A stretch of DNA of 64,000 nucleotides, taken from Armillaria gallica (Eukaryota; Basidiomycota; Agaricomycetes; Agaricales; Physalacriaceae). Location of the stretch: positions 8,308,001-8,372,000 of the forward strand of contig JBANDB010000001.1 of NCBI GenBank assembly GCA_037576215.1. The letters are read 5' to 3'. The translations under genes and the position numbers were made by a program. Below the pieces are notes generated by a model that saw nothing but the letters and a program-made list of their open reading frames with translations, had not been told where the DNA came from and made no database searches. Shown piece by piece: positions 1-12,430 of the stretch (position 1 is its first letter; each line of letters starts with the position of its first letter).

Positions 1-3000
1 GATATACCACTTTACCATGGTATCTACTACTGGACCCGACCCCCCCTTCCACCGATTATGGCTCTTGTCGGGTAACAGCCTTCGTTCCCCAGCTTCGTGG
101 GATGCTCCAATGTCCATGACTTCTACATTTTGTACAGTCACTTTTGAGAACATCTGCCTCCATATGACTGTATCATAGTCGCTTGATGCAGATATTGCAA
201 TCATAATTCTTCACTGTGCTGTAGTGATCACTTCGGGTGTTGCACAAAACATTTACTGTATAAAATAGATTAATTAAACGAAATAGGAGGACATTAATTG
301 GCGAGGAGTAGAGACTTGAGAGAGCTGCTACAAGTACATACAAAGAACAAAGAGTAGACATATTCATTAAATCATATAAAATATATGGGAGAGGTGGGTG
401 GGTGAGCGAAAAAAAAGTTTTAAATTATGGAAGATAGAACGACGATGGTGAAACAGTGATGATGGTGATGAAGGACATCAAGATGAATCACCCATGGTGC
501 ACCCATTTCGATGTCATCCCGAGCCTGGCATCTGCCACAACCGTGGCACCTAACTGGGAACAAAAGGAGAAGCCGGCGGAGGTCACCAGGATGCTGGCAG
601 CGACGACAACGATGTTCTGAGCTCATGCAGAGGCCTACAAAAATGTTCCCCACCCTTGGAACCGATGTTTACACTGAGCATTATGAGGAAACGGAAAAGA
701 CCATCACTGGAAAATGCTCCCTTCTACTGGGCGCATCCGTCATTAAATTGGTGAAACACCTTCCTCATATCCCAGCTGGCTCACGATGCTATCTGTAAGC
801 ATGACAATCAACCTAATCCTAGTACGAACAAGGAGGAACTCACTATGGCATCAGGAGTCTGGAAAGGCCTTTCTGCATTGTTTCTCATGCTCCCCAGAGT
901 GATAATGGATGCCGCTGAATGCATCATGTCCGCTTCTCCTCGACAGATATCATGTGTTATGCGTTGAGCCCTGCACCCTGCTGAGGTAATTGACCAGAGG
1001 GAAAACAATATAGGCTTTGCATCACTCCCCCACAGGAATGCACTTGAGATGGTCAAGTTCAGTCAAAGAACAGACTAGGAGGGGGTGTCATTCACTTCCT
1101 GTGTCAAAGACAGTGTCTTACATACTGAGAAAAGAGACACCGAGAACTTGGCGCTTACAACAGTCACGGTTGGTTTCCGTTGGTTTTCGATGCTGGATAT
1201 GGGTGGGCTTCTATAAGAAAGACGGTTAGAATGTGATCACCCGTAATGATGGATAATTTACATAAATCTTTCAAACTTGCAGCTCAACCGACTCTTCCTT
1301 CGCCTTTGGCCATGCCTCCTCCGTGTAGCCTTTTCTGCACCAACTAGTGATGGAGCCTGGACAGGCATCAGGTTCCACTTCTCCTGCAGGCCTCAGCTGC
1401 CATGAACACTTTGTGGGTCATGACAAGCCTCCATTTGATGCCGGAGATTCCATTCCTCCGTGACTCATAAACATAGATTGTAGCCTTCTAGCGAAAACTG
1501 TAATCACAAGTCTGATAGAAACAGATGTGCCTACTTGTTATATCTCTGCCTCCTACATCTTCTAACATCCATCCTCTTCCATCATCGAGTACCTCCCTTT
1601 GTGCTTCCGTCCACTTGGACATGCACCCATGAAGGGTAACATAATTTGGGGTTGCTAATCTCTGACTAGAAAAGGATTTGTTAGGGGTATCGAAGGCATA
1701 GTTTTGAGCATCAAGTACTGCGACCTGTTGATCATTATAGACAGCCCCGTGGTAAATATGAGCTACACACCTGAAATTTACCTGCCTGTGTTCCTCTATC
1801 CCAAGAGCTAAAACTCGATGTGTCTAATAGTATGCCGATTTCATTGGATGATGGGCCACACCATTTTATTCTGGATACTGACAATTTCCTGCTCTGTGCA
1901 GAAGCCAAACTTGAAGATAGCATTATTCATGGCCATCCAACTGATTCGGTAACAAGTAACAGTTGTGAGATCCACTGGTGGATAGTCTGAGTCGGCAGTT
2001 CAGTGATATCTGTGGGTGTTTGCTTCTTGTTGAGTTTGGGTTCGCACAAGAAAAACACATGGAAGAATTGAAATTTAAATTTAGTCTATCAATGCCGGTG
2101 AGTTTGAAGGAATACAAAAGGGACGAAATGACTTACCTAGGTTGTTGTAAGTGAGGGCGAAAGTGGGAAGAAATCAACGGTTATACATACTCCAGATCTC
2201 ATTGGGAGCATTGGAGACGGTCCCATCATCTCATCTGATCTCATCATTACACGGCACGGTACTTCAGGCACCGGATCAATGCATGGACGGATTCATATTG
2301 AATCATAGTTAACACTCCGGGAATACAGAAATTTGAGGCAGTCTGATTTACTTACCTATACCTAAGATTTCATGTAAATGACAGGACTTACTGATACTTG
2401 TATCCATACCAAAGGTTCATGGAAGCTTTGAATCATCTCTGGAATGTAGGGTATTGGATATGAATCCAGGCTGTTGTAATCGAGATCTGAAAGCAAGGAT
2501 TCAGGAATTCCCTGAATTAATTATGAAAGCTTCCGCTTAGGGTAAAGTTTCGGCAGATGGAAAACTTAAGGTTTTTGGGTGTACGGAACACATGCCCAGA
2601 CCTTTGTTTCCCGTGCCAACAAATAAATGGTAATGAAAGGTATTGCTTTGTACTTGGCTTCTGAGCCTGAGAGATAGCCTGAATTGTACTCACCAGTGAT
2701 TCAGGGCTTGATACCGTACACACGGCCCTTAACAGCTGTCAATATGGGTGCTTCTCAAGTCCTTGACAGTACGGTTACAGTACCCGTACGATGGCACCCA
2801 TACAACTGTATTATACGGTGATGGTGCGAAGCCCTATCTACATCCATTGCCATGTGGAGGCCCACAGACATTGCTTGCACTGACCTCACCACTATCCATT
2901 CTTTTCAAAGGATTTTTACGAGGCATATAGCCTCTATTTGGGCAGATTTACCCTCCATTCATACAGCTCTATATCTCATGTTTGGTATGCACAATATTGC

Positions 3001-4499
3001 ACAATGATGGATTTGTCACCTCGTGTACTTTACAGTGCATCAATATCCTTTCATTTGATGACATCTTTGATTTGCGTAATAGTTTCAGTTCTATTTATGC
3101 AGATTGTAATTCAAAAGTTCCCAACCTTTCTGTGTGCTTGTACCTGGCCGAAATAAGGTGCAAAGAACCGATGGATCTGTGATTCAGTGTCGTGTGGTCG
3201 TATTTTCGATTCCACTACTCCAAGGTGTGCTTGCCTTCTTACCCATTTCGGTGTTGTCCTTGATCGTATGAACAAAAGATATGGCGTTGCTGTTTGCAGA
3301 CTACACGTACTTGCTTCTTACCCATTTCCTATTTTCTCCCTCAATCACTACAATCAGCAGGACTCAGATGATACATGGTAGCCTCCAGGACCAAGTAAAA
3401 ATTTTCCGCAGTCATCTCAGGTACGTTCTATTGGATTCTCGGTCTTCAATGAGTACCTGATTTATGGAGACAGGCCAGTTACAACATCTGGTGGTCCTCT
3501 CATGCCTACCCACTGGCCTTCTTAGACTGCCTTGTCTCGTCATTTTAACTATGATCTTTGCGATGACACTGTGCCGATAACCAAGAAGGAGCAGTTTTGG
3601 TTTTGAAGCGGAATCGACAGTAAGTTAACTTGCAGTATGTGGCCTATGCTGTTTTTATCTGATTGGATGGTAATCAAGTCCCTAGTACCTGCAGACCACA
3701 TCCTCATGAACTGTTGCATTAATATGGCCATAATATGATTGCCTGAACTCCACCATGATCTTGTACTAATTCGCCTTTCACCTTAGACTATCATATGATC
3801 GCTTGTCATTCAAGGACTCTGGTACCTTTACGGCTCCCAACTCAGAGGCTCGTCTTGTACCTACCCACCAGACCTTGTGGACTGCTTCATCTTGGCCTTT
3901 TGAGTACAAAATTGGGAGTGCGCTGCATGGAAAGCCAAGGAGGGGCATTAGTCAGCATATATGCTGGCTTGACATCATCAGGCAGTACATGGCATAGGCT
4001 CTCTTTTATGATTCAATCATAATTGTCTTTAGGTTCTCGCACATGTGCAGCTGCAGACGACTATCATTACAGGGCAGCAGCAATATCATCGCCCGTTTTC
4101 CGGTAGACACTCGGACTGGCTTTCCCTTTGCCTTCGACTATTGTTTCTTCACCCATCATTCCAGGGAGTCTGGTAGCACATCTGTGTGGACTACATTCTT
4201 TCTTCAGAGACTCCACGCATATACCCAAGCTAGGTAAGCTCAGCCATGCCGTCTTGCATCCATCGCATCTAACAAAAGGTGGCTACCTCAGATTATTTGA
4301 TGTTTGGTACTCTCGAGACCACATAACCACAAGTGTAAGGAGACCTTTAAAATATTCGAGCCTCTATCTATATCAATGCACCCTAGTGGAACAGGTTGTG
4401 AATATTGCTCTCTGCCAGTATGGCCTGAGTCAACATACACCTTCACTCGGTCTTCTTGGCTTTTGCAGTGGCTTGCTCGCAACGTCTCTTACTTTCTCT
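1..4499. other. Degraded non-coding DNA, no gene recognised
   Basis: Open frames here are short, overlap on both strands and resemble no family I know. CG dinucleotides are scarce while TG and CA are common, as expected for old methylated repeat DNA. Short phrases recur (for example a CTTCTTACCCATTTC-like stretch near 3237 and 3315), which suggests decayed repeats, but no ends, inverted repeats or target duplications are visible. I see no gene or RNA that can be supported. Confidence 0.5.
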
Positions 4500-4838
4500 A
4501 ACTGTCTTGCTGCTACCAGGGTCCAGAATATACTAGAACATTGTAGAATAGGAATGTCTCAAAACATGTAGTATATAAACACTGTCTGCACTATTGTATC
4601 TTCAACTACTTATCAACTCATCTTTAAACCTCCACAGTTCCTGTGTGAACACAAGTGATCAATATCGGTTACAATTAGGGCTTGCTGATCCCCATTCACT
4701 TTGCTTAACACTCGTTAACAAACTCACGGGTCCCTCTTGGTAATTGGACTCAGCTTACGGACATCCTCGCTCTGAACCAGTCTTTTCTTCAAGTACTCAT
4801 CCACTCATATATTGGCTTGATGAACCATATTCTTAACA
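4500..4838 (+). repeat. LTR-like fragment, family B (copy 1)
   Basis: Resembles the sequence at 34440-34907. Both have TTGTAGAATA, then a TATA box (GTATATAAAC here, GTGTATAAAT there), then a GGACATCCTCGCTC block, and both end in TTCTTAACA. The hairpin array of the 34.7-kb copy survives here only as one decayed trace near 4670. The TATA box about 260 bases before the end fits an LTR promoter. The 5' boundary is uncertain and no target duplication was found. It abuts the inverted duplication that begins just after it. Confidence 0.45.
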
Positions 4839-7800
4839 GAAACAAAATCTACTCACACTGGCATATCTGTTCTACCAACTGGATCAGTCGACATCCTCTC
4901 ACGAAGACTGATCTCTCATTGGTAGGGCTTCAACGTTGCGGACAGCAAGAAGATGACCGCATTCGCCCTTCCTGTTTGGGTGAGTCTCTGAGGCTTGTTC
5001 CATCATACAGACACGGCATCAGAGAGTCTTCCATTTCCCATGTCCAGTCTTATTGTCGTCAATGGCCATCTACTTCTCTACTCAGTAACTCTCGGTTGAT
5101 CTATGTCCTCTCTGTATGCACACCTACGAATACATCCGATAATACAGTGCTGTATAATGAGAATGATGAAAATTTCGCTTGCTGTCAACAATTTTTTATC
5201 CATGTTCTGGGATGCTTGCCCCCCAGATCTACTAGACTGATCTGAATGAAATCGACGAAGCGCTTCGCTGACATCAACATTTCTTTGATCACTGCTTACG
5301 CAGGAGGCCGTGAGTAAAAATAACGGCAATACTCACTAGCGCTCTGGTAGTGTGAAATTCAGGATGACACAATGTGTACAGAACAGTCACATTGACGATG
5401 CAGTTCCTTAAACACCACAGCTTTTCCTGCAGACTGGTGTCTATGACTTCCCACCCACTGGCTTCTCCCGTTTAAGATAAGTGCTGTGGCTTCAAGACTG
5501 CTCTGTCTTCTGGGTTCTGACCACTCATTTCTCTTGAGAAACTCCAATAGCGATGGATGCACACATAAATATCATGGAAGGTTCAATGATGGGAACTCTC
5601 CGGAATCTGTAGATGAGATAGGAACTCAGGAATTTACTCGAGTTTTCACATAATTCTCATTCTTTTCAGATTTAATGATCTGACTCATTCTTTTCTAGCA
5701 TTCTAGAAATACCCGCAGCATCAGCACACTGGATGCTTTCTGCCCTAAAATCGCATCAGAGTCTGTGTGAGAGCAGAATGACATACTCATTGTATGGAAA
5801 CAAGGAATGAATTAATGCGGTGCATCAATATGTCATGCAATTTTTCTATTACACTATATCAACAGTACGGCACATTTGACCTACAAATGCCAAGTCTCAG
5901 ACTTCATTGTAAACCTTATTCTGCCTTAAATTCACATCAGAGTCCGCGTGAGAGCACAATGCCACCATCAGACCAGAAAACAAGGAACAAATTATTGCAG
6001 TACCTTCCATTGAACCTGTGTGCTTATCATGTTTTGTGGCCTCCACAGTATGTCATACCAGGTGACAATTTGACTTAATGGTACGGTGCATCCTATGACA
6101 TATTACCTATAAAGCCTTGTCTTCAACCTGTAATGTTCTTCTCCCTAGCTCATTATCTACTCCTAATCATGTCCTCTGAGGAAACAACCAGCTATCGAAG
6201 CTCATTAAGAGTTTCGTATTGCTTCGTGACGTCCATCTCACTCATCATTATTGTCGCAACCACATGCGTTGCTCTCATTCTCAGGCTACATCCTGGTGGA
6301 GAGTTGTCATATACCATGAATCTGGGTGTGACAGGAAATAGAACTGTAAGACTCATTGCCTGTTCCTTCATATCCACCACTCACAGTAACCGAAGATCTA
6401 TCTCTGCGCTACCTATGTCTCAGCTGATATGCCTCAAACTATTATTGTGGATTGGGTCATCAAGAATGATACCTGCAAGGTTGATTGCCCAGAAGTTAAG
6501 ATCTTCTTTGACATGTGAGCCCTTCCTTCTATGATTCTCAAAAAATGTACGATGTGAATATTCCCTTTTGTAGAAATGTATTGCCTAGATATATTGACGG
6601 TCCTTCCAGTAACAACAGACCCACAGATCCCACCTTCATATGGAACACCACTGTCGGCATGACTTTGATCAGCCATTCAAGTTATGACATCCTGGGCAAC
6701 TCTCCCACGTTCCGCATGAAGTTCAACATCTACCCATTTTTCCACTATTTTCAAGAGAGATTATATATCAGACACAAATCTCTGACTTATTATCCTTTTG
6801 ATGTGTACTGCACTCTTTGTCTCACAATGTTCATCTTAGTCATTGACGTTTCAGTTACTGGTCCAACATATTTGCTTTTGCTCAAGAGGCATCAACAAAC
6901 AATTCTGTCAACCTAGTCCTTGGTTCGGCATCTCCACTAAATGTGTAGGTCAACTTATCACATCTCATCCAGTGACCACCTGACGCATTTGTTTCAGCAA
7001 CCTGAAAATTACAACTCACAATATTCAGGCAGATCCCCCTTACTGGAAGGACATGGACGTTGAACATGAAATTATCGCTGCACGTATGACCCTCCAACGC
7101 AGCTCCCTTATTATTGCATACTGTTTGGCCATTACTGCCACATTCTGTTCAGTTTTGCTCTGATTGTCCATTGACTGTCTGAGCTCATGTGTTATTTTAT
7201 GTGGATAGGGATGGTCACTCTTATGATTTGCTTCATAATGATCACAACCATCATCTTCGGATACCGACAATGGAATGAGATTGTTGTAGTCCCAATAGGG
7301 ACTGTGTTCACCTTTACACAACTAAGATCCTCAATGCCCGGGGCTCCCAATGGCTTTGGTGCATTGGTCATCTCAGGTTTCCTCTTCAGGTCGTTGAAGT
7401 TGCAACTCCCTTAGGCGGTATCCTGGGTGACTTCTCCAGCCTGTTTCATATTGATGGCTAACATCTGATTTACTTCTTTTCGACCCAGATTATCTTGGGC
7501 TGCTACCATGCCTTATCCTGCTTTCGATTTGCATACATTCATGACAATTATTCTCATCCAAATATTTATTATTGTTCATATGATAGGCCATGACCATGGT
7601 TGGCATCTACTTGTTCACCAACCCACATGATCCATCTCGTGAAGCCTTCACCTGGGATGAATTATGTCAGCTTTTATGAACGGTCTGATGAATCGATGCT
7701 CAAAGAGCTTTAAGTGAATACGCTGCGTTTTATTATCCGATGCATGTGTAGGACTGCCAGTGAATGGGCACAATGTGGTTGACTTTGCATACAGATGGCG

Positions 7801-7875
7801 AGAAGGAGAACATCTAATGTTATTGAGATTCCCTTGGCTAATCTTGATGGATTAACAAGTGCCCAAGCCGGCTAG
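4839..7875 (+). repeat. Inverted segmental duplication, left arm
   Basis: This block matches, in reverse orientation, the block 35711-38975. Shared landmarks include GTCGACATCCTCT near 4888 (38.9 kb in the partner), the ACGAATRCATC region near 5128 (38.66 kb), the ATTCTGCC-rich leader near 5920 (37.64 kb) and the whole DUF4436 coding region. The first 1.2 kb (4839-6100) holds no gene I recognise, though conservation in both arms suggests a former exon-bearing segment. The arms differ largely at CpG positions and by one 363-bp insertion at 37650. Confidence 0.75.
6169..7875 (+). pseudogene. DUF4436-like membrane protein, copy 1 (decayed)
   Basis: Start chosen at the Met of MSSEETTSYRSS because the same start is conserved in copy 2. 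An N-terminal membrane segment follows (YCFVTSISLIIIVATTC). Mid-protein there is a YYPFDVYCTL stretch, a second hydrophobic helix, then VTLMICFIMITTIIFGYRQ and the hallmark SSMPGAPNGFG. The C-terminal part (GIYLF...DPSREAFTW) lies at about 7590-7700 and the frame closes at TAG 7873-7875. Frameshifts and stops interrupt it and several introns are implied. The family assignment rests on the YPFD and MPGAP-GFG motifs as I remember DUF4436 proteins; the molecular function is unknown. Arginine codons seen in copy 2 have become Trp and others here through CpG loss. Confidence 0.6.
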
Positions 7876-8239
7876 TATTCTATGTGCATGTACATGCTGA
7901 ACAAGAAGATTGGTCTCTAGAAACTGGGAGGGAGAGGAGTTTAGGATCCGACTGAAAAATTGGTTTCTGCAATTTTTATTGTCATCGCTGTCAATGTTTC
8001 GCAATGGTCAACTGGATTTTTGTAAATTTATTACCAAAAGATGACACATAAGCCTGTGCGCAGATGAAGCAGAAGGAAATTATACTGGGAATGCCAATCA
8101 TTTGGTTAGGTGACCTAGAGAAAGTGCAAGTCAAGGCGGATGGACTTATTATATCCCCCAGGAACTGCCCAAGGTATCGCCAAACCAGAGCGTTGCATAG
8201 GGAAGTAAGTACTTAGCTGTGCATTTATCAAAAAGGATT
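7876..8239. other. Intergenic, nothing recognised
   Basis: No open frame of note, no repeat boundary and no RNA signal seen. Confidence 0.4.
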
Positions 8240-8765
8240 ACTATAGGGTGGAACATCATTCAGATGGAGAGAATTGAATACTGAATGCACATGTTATCCC
8301 CAAAGGTTTCTGGGAATGATGGCCATTAGACGACAGCCAGTGACAATGAAAGTCCCCAAGAAGCTTGAAAAGATCTGATTGGAGACAGTTGTGTGATGGC
8401 AGTGAAACAGGGCCAGAACCATGGCAGAAACTTGTCATTTAGGTACAGCATCTGGGGGTACATTATCTGATGTGCATGCACGATTACAACATTCCATCAG
8501 TGGCGGCAACCTGATTATCCATTTACGCGCAACTGAAACCTGGCCTTGAGTCAGCACATACACTCCTCCTTTCTAAAAAAAAATAGTGCAAAGTGAGCAC
8601 TGAGTCGTCCACAGCTATGCTTACAGCCACCGTGTTCCGTGTCATCGACGAAGTAAGCAAAGCAAAGCAAAGGCTGCCTTTAGACAAGTCAGTGTGGTTC
8701 CATAATCTAGAGCCATGCTGAGGGTTGATGTGAAGATGGGTTCACTGAGTATAGATAATGGTGCG
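8240..8765 (+). pseudogene. 5' fragment of a NAPE-PLD-like gene (copy H)
   Basis: The ATG at 8617 opens a frame reading MLTATVFRVIDE, followed by a degraded KSVWFHNLEP stretch. This matches the conserved N-terminus MLSTTAIRVVDEDKK...PLWFQNPWPSW of the copies farther right. The 370 bases upstream also match the region upstream of the fragment at 58981 (GGCAGAARCTTGTCA, then ...GAGCACYGMGTCRTC). Only exon 1 and its upstream region are present; the metallo-hydrolase core is absent. Relic without function. Confidence 0.6.
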
Positions 8766-11700
8766 TGTTTGGAACTCAAGGGATAATATTACTGAACGGC
8801 TGATCTTCGGCATATTCTTTTGCAGCGAACCTGAAGTCAGTGAAGACGCTGACTTTCAAACGATGAGTACTTGAGGTTTAAGGGTATCTATTTGTGCCAT
8901 GTAAATCCTAAGGTCATGTCACTATTGGGCTTTGGCCTTCTGTATATCTGTTTCTGGCTTTTGCTATCATACTTGGATTCTGAAAAATCGCAACTCATGA
9001 TGTCCATTGATTTCCCCCTCGCACAAATGACACATCCTGGCTTGGAAACTGCACGATCTGTATTTAAACAAAATTCTGTGTGCTTTTCTCCAAAAAGAAG
9101 GACACCAGCTTACCATGCACTGCTATTGTGTGGGATTAAACCTTGATCATATATGCATTTATCGTTGAATGGGGTCAACATTACAGTTACCGCTCAGTCT
9201 GTTGAATCATCATGTACAAGGAGGGTAGCCTGCTTATCCCTGGACAGCATTTATAATTGAGGGTTGCCAAAGGAGTTCAATGCGCTCTGTGTGGAAAGAA
9301 AAGATGATCTGTGAGGAAAACCTCACGAGACCGGGTGAATCTAATGAAGACAATGGGAAAGCCAGTCTGAACCCTTACTCTCGCGAATAGCCCTTATGCA
9401 AGATACAGAAGACTTTGATCTTGTGGCGACATCCTAAATGAGGCTTAGAAGATGCAAATTAGAAGGAAGAGATGACGAGCGACTTACTTGACCTGTTATG
9501 ATGAAATCCGGGACACTAAAGATGTGATGGAGTGACTGACCATCGGATGAAGGTGATGTCGTTGATGTCAAAAGTGCTGTGCATGAAATACAGCGACATC
9601 GAGACAGTAAAAACCTGCTTGGATGAGGATCAATGTTATTTTTGATGCATAATCCCAAGAGAGTCCACCCTGATACGAGATGATGACTAGAAGGCCCAGT
9701 CGCATACTGGGAAATAAGACAATCTGTCAATCGTGGAACAAGGATACAATGCTCACGCAAAGGCTTGAGGACAAAGCTATTGATCATCAGCTGAAAACCC
9801 ATTGCTTCTTCAAGCACAAGGGCCTTTTGTAGGGCAGAGAGTCTTCTGCCAAGAGCAAGGTCATGTTTACTGTGGAACACCATTATTGATTCAATTATCA
9901 TAAATTTACAAGGAGAAATTAGCTTGATGAAAGTGACTGTACCTTGATTGATCAATGTTGAAGATTAGTGTCACAACTTTTGCTGAAGGTTCAATGGAGC
10001 AGGAGTGCCATCATAGATGGAACAGCAGTAGCATACATCACCCTTCTCCGAGCTTAGCATGGATGGAGTTAGAAACAGAAAAATTAGGCATGGGTACTTA
10101 GATCGGAATGGGCATGGTGGAGAGCTAGTGCATGATTCTCTTTGCCATGCTGGAATGCAAAGCTGAATATACCAACAAAAATATAGATAGATGGTGCCCC
10201 GTGTTGCACATGCAACAAGAAGTGAGAATGAAGGCGGATTTGATGGAGTATTGGTGCTGCAGAAGGAAATTTACTGCTGGAGGTAAATTGACCTGAAATA
10301 GTACATGCTTATCCATGTGGAAGATGAAAGAGCAAGAGGGAGACAGCCAGTCCCACTTCAGTTGATGCATTAATGTGACGTGCTGAACCGGATGGGTGTC
10401 AATAGCATCGCTTAAGCCACACATCGCTGAAAGGAATTATATTCCGAAAGAAGGATGAAAGAGTTGCGAGCATGCAATGAGGATAACAGTAACATCAAGT
10501 CTGTTGTTCTGACGGTCATAGAGGCAGTCATATCACCAGAAGCCCATCTGGTACCAAGCACAGACCATGGGATCTCCAATTATGAGACCACACAGAAGGC
10601 ATGCCAAGTACATGGTGGCATTTAATTTGGAGATACAGGAATACAATCTAACATGCAGCATGGTAAGTAAGAAAGGCTGTCGTTTTACCAAAGGATTTCA
10701 ACGTACAGTGAAGTATGTAGATAGAGCAGATTTGATGTCATGGTGCCCTATTCAACATCGCTGTATGAATTGAAGGAGGGTTGGGAAGAGTAGACCATGT
10801 GACAACATCGAAGGAGATGGATGCGGAAGAGCTCTGTTCCTCAGTAAGCAATGAGTGGCACAGAAAAGAGAGATACGCACCTTGTTCCAATAAGCACCCT
10901 GAAAGTCAAGTCCTATGTCCTTATTTCTGTGTTGTCATCGTTTAAACTATGTCAATGTTGCGACTGCCATGGATGAGATCAGAGTGCTGCTGATCCTTAA
11001 GAGTAAGATGGTATGGCCAAGGTCCATTGCTGCGCACTCACAAATGGAAGGGCGAGCTCTGGTATGTCCCTGCTACTTCAAAGCCTTGGAAGTGTTCAAT
11101 GCGAGAGTCCTGGGCTAGATAACGACACTTGACAATGAATGAGTGCCATTGAGAGAGAGTACTGGGAGGGTCCTTCATGACAACGCTAATGAGTTCACCG
11201 TCAACTGGCATGGATAGAAATAGTGATTTTGTAGCTGGCTTAGTGTCATCAGATTCACATACAGGCAGGTCAATGCGGACGGAGCCCGGCTCACCTCCTT
11301 CCATGGTCGACAACAACACCAAAGATAATGAAGACGACCTCTGCTGGACGTGTTCTAGGGCTGACACCATTCCTGTTTTGCGACCCTCAAGTAGAAATGG
11401 ATGACATGCTTCTAGTCACCGGCTCTCTGTTGGAACCATCTTGAGACTAGTGTTTCTATGAGATCTGGGCAGGAGAAAGGACCATGGAAGAAATATTTGG
11501 AAGATGTTTCAGGGTCTTGCAGCACCAAGATATTAATGCTGTTGTCGCAAGGCAGATGAGAGAAGAAGGAGACAACGAAAATTTGATGGTCATTGTGTGG
11601 GACGTGAAATTGACCAGCCAGTAACCTAACTTGACGTCACTGGCAAATTGTCCCGAAAGTCCGAGTCCAGGTTTGTCTCCACCTATCACTATGACACACA

Positions 11701-12430
11701 GCAAGCCACAGCCACCTCCGCGAAACTCAAATACGATATCTTCTACCTCTCAATTAGGTCCTCTGCCTCCATACAGTGAAGATATCGAACGTGGAGTGAA
11801 CAAAACTAGCCTTTTGTATTCTGGTAGATCACCATTCTTTCTTTTGTCGGAAATGTCCAAAATAGGTTATCATGCCAGATAAGGAACAAGTTCCATTATA
11901 ATGTCAACCTTGTTTGGTATAAGGGAAAAAATCGCCGATAATCCACATATTAGGTCATTATCATCAAGACCGGACCTGAAAGTTTAGTGATATGCAGCCA
12001 TAATTGCCGAGGCATCTCTTATATGGTCATTATTTGGCCGTGTATCTTATAATCCATTTTGGAAGTTTCCGACATTCCTCCCTACACTTCCATTATCATT
12101 GTTCTACAGCAAATCCTGTTCATTACATGGTTCCAAGGGAAACTATGGAGTGAGTCCACGATTTTTTCATACCAAACTGAACAGTATCTGAACGTCTGCT
12201 TGTTTAGTGCTTATCGATACCAATCAACATCAGCATCGTCTTCTTGGTATGTCTCGGTACTTCTTTATCTTACCAAACCTAATTGTAAATCGAAGTAAAA
12301 CACTTCGAACCATACTTGTTTTTTCTATCCTTGCAATCGTCTTTACACTTGACCTCCACAAAAGGATGGAACATCAGCTCATCCTCGATGGCCTTACATG
12401 GACTAAACTCACTGCGTTGACACGCTCTAT
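8766..12430. other. Long stretch without a recognised gene
   Basis: The longest open frame is 173 residues on the minus strand (9434-9955). It carries a GTAAGT donor-like site near its 3' end and could be one exon of an unknown gene; its sequence matches nothing I know. Minus-strand 11038-11370 and plus-strand 11456-11880 also read open for 80-110 residues with ordinary composition. No domain, repeat boundary or RNA gene could be supported. Confidence 0.35.
9434..9955 (-). CDS. Hypothetical open frame, possibly one exon
   Basis: A 173-residue frame on the minus strand, the longest non-transposon frame in the left 12 kb. Composition is ordinary with a hydrophobic patch in the middle (about residues 40-110). 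A GTAAGT splice-donor-like site lies near its downstream end. No family is recognised, and neighbouring frames do not extend it convincingly. It may be an exon of a fungal gene or chance. Confidence 0.2.
   Translation of the reverse strand: MINQGTVTFIKLISPCKFMIIESIMVFHSKHDLALGRRLSALQKALVLEEAMGFQLMINSFVLKPLREHCILVPRLTDCLISQYATGPSSHHLVSGWTLLGLCIKNNIDPHPSRFLLSRCRCISCTALLTSTTSPSSDGQSLHHIFSVPDFIITGQVSRSSSLPSNLHLLSLI

Noticed and set aside
511..798. 95-residue Arg/His-rich frame as a gene
   Set aside because: Overlaps an antisense frame, has no known similarity or splice context, and lies in degraded DNA.
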